A stretch of DNA of 64,000 nucleotides from Modestobacter sp. DSM 44400 (GTDB lineage Bacteria > Actinomycetota > Actinomycetes > Mycobacteriales > Geodermatophilaceae): contig NZ_FNOZ01000001.1 of assembly GCF_900107175.1 (NCBI RefSeq), positions 62,001 through 126,000 on the forward strand, written 5' to 3'. Shown here piece after piece: positions 23,592 through 33,690 of the stretch. The stretch's first letter is position 1, and each line of letters starts with the position of its first letter. The notes beneath the pieces are model-generated. The model searched no databases and was not told the origin of the DNA. It saw nothing but the letters and a program-made list of their open reading frames with translations. Position numbers and translations under genes: made by a program.

Positions 23592-26500
23592 TCGCCGGCC
23601 CCGGTGACCAGGGCGAGCAGCCCGGCCTCGTCCAGCAGGTCGACCGGGCGCAGCGTGACCCCGGCGGCGACGTGGTGGAAGCCGGCGCTGACCCGTTCCA
23701 CGGGCACGCCGCTCAGCCGCGCCCAGCCGAGCCGGTAGGCGGCCAGCTGCACACCGGTCGCCGACAGCTCGGCTGCGCCCGGCACCGGACCGGTCTTCCA
23801 GTCGATGACCTCGTAGCCACCGGCCCCGTCGCTGTAGATCGCGTCGATCCGCCCGCGCAGCGTCAGTGGCCCCAGCGGCGTCTCGAACGGCGCCTCCACG
23901 TCGACCGGTTGCCGATCGGCCCACTCGCCGGCCAGGAACGCGCGCTGCAGACCGGCCAGGGCGGCGTCCGGCGCGGCGGCCGCGTCGCCGGACCCGGGCA
24001 GCTCGTCGAGGTCGATGAGCCGCGCGGTGCCGAACCGTTCCTCCAGCCAGGCATGGAAGGCGGTGCCGCGGCGGGCCAACGGAGCGGGTGCGGCCGGCAT
24101 CGGCCGGCGCAGTCGACGGGCCAGCTCGCCCGGGTCCCGACGCAGCGCGACCAGCGAGGAGACCGACAGGTGCGCCGGCAGCGGCACGTCGACGGTGCCG
24201 CGGTGGGTCTCGGCGCGCTCGCGGAGCAGCAGGTCGGCGTCCCGCAGCCAGTCGGCGACCAGCGGGTCGTCGGTCGCGCCGAGGGCATCGTCGGTGAGCG
24301 GGTGCGGCCGGCTGGCGGCGACCTGCTCGGCGGCCGCGGTCAGCGCCCGCCGCCGCCCGGCCGACAGCGGGTCGGCCGGCCAGACGCCGACCGGCCACTC
24401 GGCGAGCACCGGGTTATCGGCCTCTTCCGGAGGCGCGGGCGCCCACGCGTCGACCACGCCGGCGCCGGCCTCGCAGGCGTCCCGAACGGCGTGCAGCAGG
24501 GACGACGGCCCGCAGGGCTTCTTGCCGTCCCGCCACCAGCTGCCCGAGCAGACCAGCAGGTGCTTGGCCCGGGTGACCGCGACGTAGCCCAGCCGCACCT
24601 CCTCGGCGAGCCCGAAGTCCTTCCACTCGGCGACGTAGTCGTCCAGGGCGTCGCGCACCGCGGCCTGGTCACCGGAGCCCGGCACCGGCAGCCGCAGCGC
24701 CGGCAGCTCCGCGCGGTCGGTGGCGCGCAACTCGGCCGGCACCGCCCCCGGGTCGCGGATCCAGGAGTCCGAGGCGTCGGTGCGGGCCGGGAACTGGTCG
24801 ACGGTCATCCCCGGCACGGCGACGACGTCCCACTCCAGCCCCTTGGCCGAGTGGCCGGTGAGCAGCTGCACCGCCTCGGGGTTGACCGCCACCTCGCCGG
24901 GCTCCAGGCCGCGCTCCCGGACCTCGGCGTCGGACAGGTAGCCGAGGAACGCCGGCAGCGACGGCAGTTCGGCGAGCTCGGTGAACTCCGCGGCCACCTC
25001 GTGCAGGGCGTCCAGGTGCGCCCGGGCACCGCCGGGGGTCACGTCGGGGTGGCTGGCCAGCTCGGTCTCCAGCCCCAGGACCCGGACCACCTCGTCGACC
25101 AGGTCGGGGAGCGACTCGCCCAGCCGGGACCGCAGGCCGGCCAGCTCGGCGCCGAGCCGGCGCAGCCGGCGGTGCGCTTCTGTCGAGTAGGCCTCGGACC
25201 GGCCCAGGTCGTCGAGGGCCTCGATGATGCTGCCGCGTTCCCGCGGCGGGGCCGGGACGGCCGGGTCCTCGCCGCCGGGCACGCCGTCGGCCGGCGCCTC
25301 CGGAGCGGGCGGTGCACCGGACCCGGGGGCCGTGGCGCGCTCGCGGACGAGGGTGCGGGCGCGAGACTCCAGCGCCGCCAGGTCACGGGGGCCGATCCGC
25401 CAGCGGGCGCCGGTGAGCAGCCGGCCCAGCGCGTCGCCGGCGGTCGGGTCGACCAGCACCCGGAGAATGGCCACCACGTCGGACACCTCCGGCACGTCGA
25501 GCAGCCCACCCAAACCGACGACCTCGACCGGCAGCCCACGTTTCCGGAGGGCGGCGGCGATCCCGGGCAGCTGCGCGCGGCGGCGGACCAGCACCGCGAC
25601 GGTGGGCCGGGTGGTGACAACACCGTCGTCCCCCGGACGACCCCGCGGCCGGGAGCCGTCCCCGTGCGGCTCGCAGCCGCATCCGGCACTCCCCGGGGAG
25701 GCCTCCGGCCCCCCACTCGTCCGGCCGTGCCAGCAGTCCGCCAGCCGGTCGGCAAGCGCTTCGGTCTCCTCGGCGACGGTCTCGTAGAGGCCGCAGTGCG
25801 CCTCGCCCGGGCCGGCGACCGGCGAGGGCGCGAGGTCGGGCAGCGGCTGGTCGGGCTCGGGTAGCGCAGCGGCCACGGTGTTGGCGACGGCCAGGACCGC
25901 CCGGTCGTTGCGCCAGCTGGTGGACAACGTCAGCCGCTCGGCGGGTCGGTCGGGCGTACCGGGGAACGTGCGGCCGAACCGTTCGATGGTGCCCGCGGAG
26001 GCGCCCCGCCAGCCGTAGATCGACTGCCGCGGGTCACCGACGGCGAGCACCGGGTGCCCCCCGGGCCCGCCGAAGAGCGCCTCGAGCATCCGGAGCTGGC
26101 CCACGCTGGTGTCCTGGTACTCGTCGAGCAGCACCACCCGCCAGCGGGCACGCTCCCGCCGGGCCGCCTCCGGGGAGGTGACCGCGACCGTAGCGGCGAA
26201 CGCGACCTGATCGGCGTAGTCGATGGCGCCGGCGGACCGCTTGCGCGCCTCGAACGCCTCCACCATGGGCAGCAGAGCCACCCGGGCCCGCTGACGGGCG
26301 AGCAAGTCGGAGACGTTCTTGTAGACGCCCTTCTTGCGCGGTGCGTCGGCGTAGCCGTGCACCTGCTGCTCCAGCCGCGTCGTCCAGGCCCGCAGCGCGG
26401 CCGGGCTGATGTCGTGCTCGCCCAGCTCGGCAGCCAGTTGCAGGACGTCCTCGGTGGTGGTGACCAGGCCGAGCGCGACGTCGCTCATGTCGCCGGTGTG

Positions 26501-27112
26501 CCCGGCCACCACGGTGGCCGCCTGCCCCCAGCACATGGCCGGGCCGAGCACGCCCGCACCAGGCTCGACACCGATCCGGAGCCCGTGTTCGGCGACGATG
26601 CCGGCGGCGTAGCCGTGGTAGGTGGCCACCGTCGGCGCGGCGACCGCGAGCCGCTCGCGCAGCGCCGGGTCGGTGTCGGGGTGCTGGGCCAGCGCCGCCA
26701 GCCGCAGCCGGATGCGGGCGCCCAGCTCGCTGGCCGCCTTGCGGGTGAAGGTCAGCCCGAGCACCGCCTCAGGAGCGACGAGCTGGTTGGCGACCAGCCA
26801 GGCCACCCGGGCGGCCATGGTCTCGGTCTTGCCCGAGCCGGCCCCGGCCACCACGACCAGCGGCCGGTCGACCGGCGCCTGCACCACCCCGGCCTGCTCG
26901 GGCGAGGGCGCGTAGGACAGCCCGCACCGTTCGGCGACCTCGGCCGGGGTGAGCAGCCGCGGCAGGTCGGGCACCGCGGGGACCACCAGTCCGGGCAGGT
27001 CGAGGGCCAGCTGTTGAAGGACCTCGTCCTGCCCTCCGCTCGCACGCTCGCGAGGGAACCCGGGACGAGGCCACAAGCCCTCAGACGACCAGGGATCACC
27101 AGCGAGGATCAC
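23588..27112 (-). CDS. adnB: AdnB: SF1 helicase-nuclease subunit
   Basis: 1,174 residues. Walker A GAGSGKT (90-96), LLDEYQDTSVGQ (motif II) and GDPRQSIYGWRGAS (motif III) form a UvrD-type motor. The C-terminal 170 residues are a RecB-like nuclease with GRIDAIY and VIDWKTG as the Asp and Asp-x-Lys metal site. With AdnA it makes the actinobacterial helicase-nuclease that resects DNA double-strand ends (Rv3201c by position). A Gly/Cys/Arg-rich insert lies near residue 480. GTG 27112 overlaps the adnA stop by 4 nt. Confidence 0.93.
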   Translation of the reverse strand: MILAGDPWSSEGLWPRPGFPRERASGGQDEVLQQLALDLPGLVVPAVPDLPRLLTPAEVAERCGLSYAPSPEQAGVVQAPVDRPLVVVAGAGSGKTETMAARVAWLVANQLVAPEAVLGLTFTRKAASELGARIRLRLAALAQHPDTDPALRERLAVAAPTVATYHGYAAGIVAEHGLRIGVEPGAGVLGPAMCWGQAATVVAGHTGDMSDVALGLVTTTEDVLQLAAELGEHDISPAALRAWTTRLEQQVHGYADAPRKKGVYKNVSDLLARQRARVALLPMVEAFEARKRSAGAIDYADQVAFAATVAVTSPEAARRERARWRVVLLDEYQDTSVGQLRMLEALFGGPGGHPVLAVGDPRQSIYGWRGASAGTIERFGRTFPGTPDRPAERLTLSTSWRNDRAVLAVANTVAAALPEPDQPLPDLAPSPVAGPGEAHCGLYETVAEETEALADRLADCWHGRTSGGPEASPGSAGCGCEPHGDGSRPRGRPGDDGVVTTRPTVAVLVRRRAQLPGIAAALRKRGLPVEVVGLGGLLDVPEVSDVVAILRVLVDPTAGDALGRLLTGARWRIGPRDLAALESRARTLVRERATAPGSGAPPAPEAPADGVPGGEDPAVPAPPRERGSIIEALDDLGRSEAYSTEAHRRLRRLGAELAGLRSRLGESLPDLVDEVVRVLGLETELASHPDVTPGGARAHLDALHEVAAEFTELAELPSLPAFLGYLSDAEVRERGLEPGEVAVNPEAVQLLTGHSAKGLEWDVVAVPGMTVDQFPARTDASDSWIRDPGAVPAELRATDRAELPALRLPVPGSGDQAAVRDALDDYVAEWKDFGLAEEVRLGYVAVTRAKHLLVCSGSWWRDGKKPCGPSSLLHAVRDACEAGAGVVDAWAPAPPEEADNPVLAEWPVGVWPADPLSAGRRRALTAAAEQVAASRPHPLTDDALGATDDPLVADWLRDADLLLRERAETHRGTVDVPLPAHLSVSSLVALRRDPGELARRLRRPMPAAPAPLARRGTAFHAWLEERFGTARLIDLDELPGSGDAAAAPDAALAGLQRAFLAGEWADRQPVDVEAPFETPLGPLTLRGRIDAIYSDGAGGYEVIDWKTGPVPGAAELSATGVQLAAYRLGWARLSGVPVERVSAGFHHVAAGVTLRPVDLLDEAGLLALVTGAGE

Positions 27113-30100
27113 CGGGTCACCTGCCGGCCCGGCTCCTGCATCGGGCAGCTGCGGCGGAACGCGCAGCGGTCGCAGTCGGCATCGGTGCGGACGGCGAAGG
27201 TACCCGCACCCATGCCCTCGCCCACCGCGGCCAGCAACTCCCCGGCCCAGGTCGCCCCGGCGTCGACGTTCGCGGGGAGCGCCGGCTGGACGTGCTCCTT
27301 GGCCGCCTTCTGGCTGCCGCCCACCTGCAGCAGCGCGGCGCCGCCGGTGGCGGTCCCGTGCTCGGCGAAGGCGCCCTCGGCCACGGCCACCTGGTACGCG
27401 GCGAGCTGACCGTGCTCCTCCACCGACCGCGGCGCGGTCTTGCCGGTCTTGAGGTCGACGACGACCAGCCGGCCCTCCCGGTCGCGCTCGAGGCGGTCGA
27501 CCTGACCGCGCAGCCGGGCGCGGCCGACGACGACGTCGAAGTCCTCCTCGGCGGCGACCAGCTCCCGGTCGGCCCGGGCGTGCCAGGCCAGGAACTTGGT
27601 CAGCATGTCCTGCGCACGGTCCCGCTGCCGCTGGTCGAACCAGCCCGGGCCCAGGTCCAGCCCGTCCAGCTCGGCGTCCAGCACGGCCGGGGCGTCGGCG
27701 GGCGGCAGGCCCTCGGCGACCTGCTGGGCCACGTCGTGCACCGCCGAACCGACCGTGCGGGTGGCCTCCGGCGCCGCCTCCGCACCGACCGAGCCGAGCA
27801 CCCAGCGCAGCGGACAGCGCTGGAAGGTGTCGATGGCCGAGGGCCGGACCGGGACGACGTCGGCCGGGTCGACCAGCGGCGCGTCGTCCGACAGCGGCGC
27901 CAGCCCCCACCAACCGGCCGGGTCGGCACCGGGAACGCGTTCGTCGGCCAGCCGGCGCAGCACCGCGGCCGCGCTGGCCCGCCGCGGCGCCGGGGTGTGC
28001 GGATCGGTGAGGTGGCGGCGCAGCTCGGCGACGAGGGCGGGCAAGGTCAGCTGCCGGGGCAGCGGCGTGTGCCGGCGCAGACCGTCGGCCCCCTCGCCGT
28101 CGGCCGGCGGCGGGACGACCAGGTCGAGGAACCGGGAGACTGCAGTGCCCGCGTCGCCCTCGACCGCACCGTCGACGGCGCTGACCACCAGCCGGCGCCG
28201 GGCCCGGGTGCAGGCGACGTAGAACAGCCGGCGCTCCTCGGCCAGCGCCAGCGTGCGCCGGTCCAGGTTCGCCGGGTCGGTGCCGGCCGCCGCCTCCATC
28301 AGGTCCTCGGCGCCCAGCAGGCTGGCCCGGGTGCGCAGGTCGGGCCACACCCCCTCCTGCACGCCGGCGACGCAGACAAGGTCCCACTCCAGGCCCTTGG
28401 ACGCGTGCGCGGTGAGCAGCCGGACGGTTTCCCCGGCCGGCGCCCGCGCGGCGCCGCCGTCGCCGGGCAGCTGCTGCGCGGCCAGGTGGTCGACGAAGGC
28501 GGACACCTCCGCGTGCGGCAGCCGGTCGACGAAGCCGGCCGCGGCATCGAAGAGCGCCACCACCGCGTCGAGGTCGCGGTCGGCGACCGCGCCGGTCTGG
28601 CCGCCGACTGCGCTGGCCCGGGCCCAGCGTGACCCCAGCCCGGTTGCCTGCCACAGCGCCCACAACAGGTCCTCGGCGCTGCCTCCACCGGCCAGCGCCA
28701 GGCGCCCGGCGTCCAGCACGCGGACCACCCGGGCCGCGGGCCGGGCGAGGTGCTCGGGCACCGCGTCGAGCAGCGTGGCGTCGGTGAGCAACTGAGCCAG
28801 TGGCGCGGACCGGGTGGCCGGGTCCTCCCCGCGCGCGGCCGAGGCCCGCCGGACGGCGCGGCGCATGCGGCGCAGGTCGAGCACGGTGGCCCCGCCCAAC
28901 GGGGATGCCAGCAGTGCCTCCGCGCCCGGCTCGTCCAGCCCCGTCTCGGTGCGGACGGCGTCGGGGTCGGCGTCCGGCCCGGCGAGCCCGGTGGCCGCAG
29001 GCCCGCGGGCCGGGAGCAGGGCGCGCATCACGGCCAGCAGGGGCTGAACGGCCGGCTGCCCGGCGAGCGCGACGTCGTCGGCGGAGACCGCGACCGGTAC
29101 ACCAGCCTGGCTCAGCGCCCGACGCACCGGCCCGAGGCTGGCCGCGGCCGAGCGGACCACCACCGCCATCTCCGACCACGGGACGCCGTCGAGCAGGTGC
29201 GCACGCCGCACGGTGTCGGCCACGAAGGCGGCCTCCACCGCAGCGGAGTCGAACACGTGCACCTCCGCCGACCCCGGGGCAATCCCCTCACCGATCACCA
29301 GCCGGCGGTGCTCCCACGGCCCGGGCAGGCCCTCGGCGACCCGTCGGCTGACGGCCAGCAGCTCGGCGCCCGACCGGCGGCAGACGCCCAGGGACGCACG
29401 GGCGGCCGGGCGGCCGTCGCGGTGCCGGAACCGTTCGGGGAACTCGACGATGCCGCGCGGCTCAGCGCCGCGGAAGGCGTAGATGGCCTGGTCGGGGTCA
29501 CCGACCACGACCAGGTCACCCCCGCCGCCGGCCAGCAGTTCCAACAGCTCGACCTGGGCGGGGTCGGTGTCCTGGTACTCGTCGACGAACAGCCAGCTGG
29601 CCCGCTCACGCTCGCCGCGCAGCAGCTGCGGATCGTCGCGCAGCTCGTCGATCGCGGTGCGGACCAGCTCGGCGGGGTCGTAGCCGCTGGCCCCGCCGCG
29701 GGCGACCGTGGCGAAGAAGGAGACGTCCTGGTACTGCCGGAGGAAGGCCGCCGCGGCCTCCCAGTGCGGCAGCCCGCGCTCCCGGCCCCAGGCGGCGAGC
29801 CGGTGGGCGTCGACACCGCGTTCGGTGGCCCGCAGCAGGAGTTCGCGCAGTTCGTCGCGGAAACCGTCGGTGCCCAGCGCCGCGGCCAGTTCGGCCGGCC
29901 AGCGCACGCCGTCCTCCTCGACGTCGCCGCGCAGCAGGTCGGCCACGACCGCGTCCTGCTCCGCGGAGGTCAGCAGCCGCGGCGCGGGCTCGCCGCGCAG
30001 CACGGCGGCCCGCCGCAGCACCCCGAAGGCGTAGGAGTGGAAGGTGCGGGCGACCGGTTCACGGATGGTGCGCCCGACGCGCGCGGTGATGCGGGTACGC

Positions 30101-30381
30101 AGCTCGGCGGCGGCCTTGCGGCTGAAGGTCAGAACCAGCATTCGCTCGGGGTCGACGCCCGCCTCGATCCGTGCCGCCACCGCCTCCACGATCGTCGTGG
30201 TCTTGCCGGTTCCGGGTCCGGCCAGCACCAGCAGCGGGCCGCCGGCGTGGTCGACCACCGCCTGCTGGGTCGGGTCGAGCCGGGGGCGGACCAGGGGCGC
30301 GACCTCGGGCTGGACGAGCCGGTAGACCGGCGCCCCGCCCGGAGCCGTACCGGTGCCCGCGACTGCTGTCTCTCCCCGCAC
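27109..30381 (-). CDS. adnA: AdnA: SF1 helicase-nuclease subunit with Fe-S cluster
   Basis: 1,090 residues. Walker A is GPGTGKT (55-61) and motif II LFVDEYQDTDPAQ. The RecB-like nuclease domain (about 880-1080) has GQVDRLE and VVDLKTGK as active site, flanked by the cysteines of an AddB-type iron-sulfur cluster: one in RCPLRW before and CDRCAFRRSC after. Rv3202c is the positional counterpart. The GTG start has GAGGG directly upstream, a poor RBS; TCTCAT lies six bases before it and may act as a leaderless -10. Confidence 0.93.
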   Translation of the reverse strand: MRGETAVAGTGTAPGGAPVYRLVQPEVAPLVRPRLDPTQQAVVDHAGGPLLVLAGPGTGKTTTIVEAVAARIEAGVDPERMLVLTFSRKAAAELRTRITARVGRTIREPVARTFHSYAFGVLRRAAVLRGEPAPRLLTSAEQDAVVADLLRGDVEEDGVRWPAELAAALGTDGFRDELRELLLRATERGVDAHRLAAWGRERGLPHWEAAAAFLRQYQDVSFFATVARGGASGYDPAELVRTAIDELRDDPQLLRGERERASWLFVDEYQDTDPAQVELLELLAGGGGDLVVVGDPDQAIYAFRGAEPRGIVEFPERFRHRDGRPAARASLGVCRRSGAELLAVSRRVAEGLPGPWEHRRLVIGEGIAPGSAEVHVFDSAAVEAAFVADTVRRAHLLDGVPWSEMAVVVRSAAASLGPVRRALSQAGVPVAVSADDVALAGQPAVQPLLAVMRALLPARGPAATGLAGPDADPDAVRTETGLDEPGAEALLASPLGGATVLDLRRMRRAVRRASAARGEDPATRSAPLAQLLTDATLLDAVPEHLARPAARVVRVLDAGRLALAGGGSAEDLLWALWQATGLGSRWARASAVGGQTGAVADRDLDAVVALFDAAAGFVDRLPHAEVSAFVDHLAAQQLPGDGGAARAPAGETVRLLTAHASKGLEWDLVCVAGVQEGVWPDLRTRASLLGAEDLMEAAAGTDPANLDRRTLALAEERRLFYVACTRARRRLVVSAVDGAVEGDAGTAVSRFLDLVVPPPADGEGADGLRRHTPLPRQLTLPALVAELRRHLTDPHTPAPRRASAAAVLRRLADERVPGADPAGWWGLAPLSDDAPLVDPADVVPVRPSAIDTFQRCPLRWVLGSVGAEAAPEATRTVGSAVHDVAQQVAEGLPPADAPAVLDAELDGLDLGPGWFDQRQRDRAQDMLTKFLAWHARADRELVAAEEDFDVVVGRARLRGQVDRLERDREGRLVVVDLKTGKTAPRSVEEHGQLAAYQVAVAEGAFAEHGTATGGAALLQVGGSQKAAKEHVQPALPANVDAGATWAGELLAAVGEGMGAGTFAVRTDADCDRCAFRRSCPMQEPGRQVTR

Positions 30382-30421
30382 CCCTCGATGAGACCACGCG
30401 GCACCGACAGTCCCGCAGAGG

Positions 30422-30715
30422 TCACTCCTCGTCCGGCCAGCCCACGGCCGCCAGGTCGACCCGCTGGCCGCGCAAGGGCACGCCCTCGCCCGCGAGCAGC
30501 TCGAGTTGGCGGACCCGGACCGGCTCGGCGGCCGTGCCGTCGGCGCGGACCACCCGGTGCCAGGGCACTGCTCCCCCGCCGCCGGACAGTGCCCGCGCCA
30601 CCCGGCGCGGGCCGACCCCGACCAGCCGGCCGATCGCCCCGTAGGTGCTCACCCGGCCCGATGGGATCGACTCGACGACGTCGTACACCGCCTCGTCGAC
30701 GTCCTCGGATGCCAC
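30422..30715 (-). CDS. alkyltransferase-like protein (ATL)
   Basis: 97 residues, the size of an MGMT C-terminal domain. The DNA-binding helix with Arg finger (RRVARAL, about 38-44) is present, but the active-site PCHR is PWHR: Trp52 replaces the alkyl-acceptor cysteine. ATL proteins bind O6-alkylguanine without repairing it and hand the lesion to nucleotide excision repair. GTG 30715 begins 1 nt after the stop of the preceding gene. Rv3204 is the positional counterpart. Confidence 0.92.
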   Translation of the reverse strand: MASEDVDEAVYDVVESIPSGRVSTYGAIGRLVGVGPRRVARALSGGGGAVPWHRVVRADGTAAEPVRVRQLELLAGEGVPLRGQRVDLAAVGWPDEE

Positions 30716-30716
30716 G

Positions 30717-31541
30717 TCAGCCCTGGTAGTAGGCGTTCTGTTCCCACCAGGCGAACAGGCTGGACAGCTCGGCCCGGGTGCTGTCCGGCGCGGTCACGAC
30801 ACCCTCGGTCAGGTACTCCTCGTCGGGCCAGAGCACCGCGACCCGCCCGTCGTCCAGGATCGCGCAGCCGACGTGCCCGCCGGGCACGCCGTCGGCGGTC
30901 CAGGCGGTGTAGCCGATGCCCGTCGAGCAGTCCTGACCGTCCGCGAACTCAGCGATCCCGATGTCGGTCGCGTCGCCGGCGAAGACGTCGCCGAGGGTAC
31001 GCACGTCCGGGTACAGGTAGCAGTTGGCCCGGGCCGGGTCGGGCCGGGACTGCGCCGCGCCGCACACGGCGGCCCGGGTGTCCCCGTCCCCCTCGGTCGC
31101 GGTCTCCGCGCAGTCGACGAACTCCGCGGGCAGCGTGGCCAGAAACATCTCGGAGGTGACCGACGGGGATGACGAGGTGACGGGCGCGGGCGCGCTCTGC
31201 ACGGTCGGGTCCGACGCCACTCGCTCGACGCCGCCACTGAGGGTCAGCGCAAGCACCGCCCCGAGGGCGGCGAGGAGCACCACCGCCACGATCCCGCCGA
31301 CGAGCAGCCCCTTCTTCAGGACGCTGCCGCCGGGACGACCAGGGCTCTCCCACACGGCCGCCCCGGGCGCCGGGGCGCCGTAGGGCTGCTGCCACTCGTG
31401 CGCCGGCGGTGGTCCGTAGCCGGACGCCGGTGCGCCGGGCGTCGGCGGTGCCGCCCACCCGTCGGCCTGGCCGGCCTCGCCGGGCTGCTGACCCCTGCCA
31501 CCGCCCTGGCCGGGGGTTGGTTCCTGGGGCGGCTGGCTCAT
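30717..31541 (-). CDS. membrane-anchored protein with outer Cys-containing domain
   Basis: 274 residues. A Pro/Gly/Gln-rich cytoplasmic region (1-75) is followed by one transmembrane helix (about 80-102, GLLVGGIVAVVLLAALGAVLALTL) and an extracytoplasmic domain with about five cysteines. The outer domain resembles those linked to Ser/Thr kinases in actinobacteria in general appearance only. ATG 31541 has GAGGA 4 nt upstream; an in-frame GTG lies 24 codons earlier. No function assigned. Confidence 0.8.
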   Translation of the reverse strand: MSQPPQEPTPGQGGGRGQQPGEAGQADGWAAPPTPGAPASGYGPPPAHEWQQPYGAPAPGAAVWESPGRPGGSVLKKGLLVGGIVAVVLLAALGAVLALTLSGGVERVASDPTVQSAPAPVTSSSPSVTSEMFLATLPAEFVDCAETATEGDGDTRAAVCGAAQSRPDPARANCYLYPDVRTLGDVFAGDATDIGIAEFADGQDCSTGIGYTAWTADGVPGGHVGCAILDDGRVAVLWPDEEYLTEGVVTAPDSTRAELSSLFAWWEQNAYYQG

Positions 31542-31629
31542 GGTGTCCTCGGGGTCGGCGGGCTGCGCTCCGGATGCTAGGGGGTTCCCCGGCCGGCCGT
31601 CGCTGTTGGTCACGCCGTCGGCCGGGAAG

Positions 31630-32214
31630 TCATCCCCGCCGGCCGTAGCGGGCCAGCAACCGGGTCAGCGGGTCGGCGTCCGGCGGGACCGCCACCGGCG
31701 GCCCGACGACGCCGGGCACGCCGCCGGGTCCCAGGTGCTGCTCGCCGACGACCAGGGCCGCGGCCACCAGCTCGGCATCCAGCAGGGTGTCCCCACCGGT
31801 CGCGCGGGCGAGGTCCCAGGCGTGCACGGTCAGGTCGGCGGTCAGTCCGGCCAGGTGCTCGACGGCCGGAACCGGTCCACGCGGCGAGTGGACGGTCCGG
31901 TCGGGTTGGTCGTCCAGCGCCCAGGCCGTCAGCGCGGTGTCCGCCGCGGTCTCCCAGGCGGTGAGCAGGTCGTCGCCCCGCAGCACGTCGGTGCCGGCCG
32001 GGACGGCGACCACGTCGTCCGCCAGTTCGCCGGCGAGCACCCCGGCGGTGGCCAACTGCAGGGCGGTCAGGTGGGCGACCAGATCCGCGACGGTCCACCC
32101 GGGCAGCGCGGGGGCGTCCCACTGTTCCGGTTCGACGGCATCCACGCGGTCGGTGACCAGGGCCTGGGCCCGCTGGAAGCGCTCGAGCAGCGCGGCTCGG
32201 GAGGACTCGGGCAT
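31630..32214 (-). CDS. TIGR03086/DinB-like metal-binding protein
   Basis: 194 residues, a four-helix bundle of the mycothiol-dependent maleylpyruvate isomerase superfamily. LPGWTVADLVAHL carries the first His ligand and VHAWDLARATG the second and Asp. Many members are mycothiol-using transferases, so a mycothiol role is plausible, not shown. ATG 32214 is chosen; TTGACT stands six bases upstream, possibly leaderless. Confidence 0.82.
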   Translation of the reverse strand: MPESSRAALLERFQRAQALVTDRVDAVEPEQWDAPALPGWTVADLVAHLTALQLATAGVLAGELADDVVAVPAGTDVLRGDDLLTAWETAADTALTAWALDDQPDRTVHSPRGPVPAVEHLAGLTADLTVHAWDLARATGGDTLLDAELVAAALVVGEQHLGPGGVPGVVGPPVAVPPDADPLTRLLARYGRRG

Positions 32215-32283
32215 GCGCCCAGTCAAGCGCAGCCCCCGGACGCAGCAGGGCCCGGCGCCCCCGAAGGGACCCCGGGCCCGGCG

Positions 32284-32334
32284 GCCCCGTCCAGGGCACC
32301 GCCGGGAGCTTGCGAGCGGTGGGGAGGACGGGGT
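32284..32334. terminator. hairpin terminator, copy 2 of a 60-bp family
   Basis: CCCCGTCC/GGACGGGG outer stem and CACCGC/GCGGTG inner stem around GGGAGCTTGCGA. It lies at the 3' end of moeZ, whose stop codon is inside the family element (32285-32344), exactly as nudC's is in copy 1. Confidence 0.75.
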
Positions 32335-32340
32335 CCTTCT

Positions 32341-33501
32341 TCAGTAGGTCGGCAGCGCCTTGTCGATCCGCGTCGCCCAGGCCGTCACCCCGCCCTGCAC
32401 GTGCACGGCGTCCTTGAAGCCGGCGGCCTTGACCGCGGCCAGCGCCTCGGCCGACCGGACGCCGGTCTTGCAGTGCAGCACGATCGGGCGGTCCTGCGGC
32501 AGCTGGGACAGCGCCCGGCCGGACAGGATCTCGTCCTTGGGGATCAGCTTCGCGCCCGGGATCGAGACGATCTCGAACTCGTTCGGCTCGCGGACGTCGA
32601 TGAGCTCGAAGTCCTTGCCGGCGTCCATCATGTCCTTGAGCTCGTCAACGGTGATCGTCGAGCCGGCGGCCGCCTCCTGGGCCTCCACCGACACGACGCC
32701 GCAGAAGGCCTCGTAGTCGATGAGGCCGGTGATCGGGTCCCCCTCGGGGTCCTTGCGCACCTTGATCTCGCGGAAGGTCATCTCCAGGGCGTCGTAGACC
32801 ATCAGCCGGCCGAGCAGCGTCTCGCCGATGCCGGTGATGAGCTTGACCGCCTCGGTGGCCTGGATCGCACCGACGGTCGCGCACAGCACGCCCAGGACGC
32901 CGCCCTCGGCGCAGGAGGGAACCATGCCGGGCGGCGGCGGGACCGGGTAGAGGTCGCGGTAGTTCGGCCCGTGCTCGTTCCAGAAGACCGACACCTGGCC
33001 GTCGAAGCGGTAGATCGAACCCCAGACGTAGGGCTTGTCCAGCAGCACGCAGGCGTCGTTGACCAGGTAGCGGGTCGCGAAGTTGTCGGTGCCGTCGACG
33101 ATGAGGTCGTACTGGCTGAAGATCTCCTCGACGTTCGAGCTGTCCAGCCGCGTCTCGTGCAGGCGGACGTCGACCAGTGGGTTGATCTCCTTGATCGAGT
33201 CCCGCGCGCTCTCGGCCTTGGACCGACCCACGTCGGACTGGCCGTGGATGATCTGGCGCTGCAGGTTGGACTCGTCGACGGTGTCGAACTCGACGATGCC
33301 CAGGGTGCCCACGCCGGCTGCGGCGAGGTACAGCAGGACCGGCGAACCCAGACCACCGGCGCCGACGGCCAGCACCTTGGCGTTCTTCAGCCGCTTCTGC
33401 CCCTCCATCCCGACGTCGGGGATGATCAGGTGGCGGCTGTAGCGGCGGACCTCCTCGATGGAGAGGTCGGCGGCTGGATCCACCAGCGGTGGCAACTGCA
33501 C
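32341..33501 (-). CDS. moeZ: MoeZ: ThiF-type adenylyltransferase with rhodanese domain
   Basis: 386 residues. The E1-like domain (1-270) has GAGGLGSPVLLYLAAAG as ATP loop and DGTDNFATRY. The rhodanese domain (about 285-386) has active-site Cys344 in LHCKTGVRS. MoeZ adenylates and sulfurates the C-terminus of small sulfur carriers for molybdopterin and thioamino acid synthesis. The zinc CxxC pairs of ThiF are absent, as in mycobacterial MoeZ. GTG 33501 follows AAGGAG by 6 nt. Confidence 0.94.
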   Translation of the reverse strand: MQLPPLVDPAADLSIEEVRRYSRHLIIPDVGMEGQKRLKNAKVLAVGAGGLGSPVLLYLAAAGVGTLGIVEFDTVDESNLQRQIIHGQSDVGRSKAESARDSIKEINPLVDVRLHETRLDSSNVEEIFSQYDLIVDGTDNFATRYLVNDACVLLDKPYVWGSIYRFDGQVSVFWNEHGPNYRDLYPVPPPPGMVPSCAEGGVLGVLCATVGAIQATEAVKLITGIGETLLGRLMVYDALEMTFREIKVRKDPEGDPITGLIDYEAFCGVVSVEAQEAAAGSTITVDELKDMMDAGKDFELIDVREPNEFEIVSIPGAKLIPKDEILSGRALSQLPQDRPIVLHCKTGVRSAEALAAVKAAGFKDAVHVQGGVTAWATRIDKALPTY

Positions 33502-33690
33502 GGGGTGCTCCTTCGCGACTGCGGGTACAGGCAGGACAATCGGCCGAAGCCGCGTTCTTCTGCTCCGCAACAGCCTGACACGCCGTCGTAATCCCACTCG
33601 GCCCACGGTCCGTCGTCCCTAGAGCGACCAGGGACCATCAGTGAACCGCCGAGGCGACCACGTCCCGCCGCGAGGCGGTCCGTGGAACGC

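Noticed and set aside
27113-29179. N-terminal extension of adnB
   Set aside because: Sequence upstream of 27112 in this frame is a shadow of adnA; the GTGA overlap sets the start.
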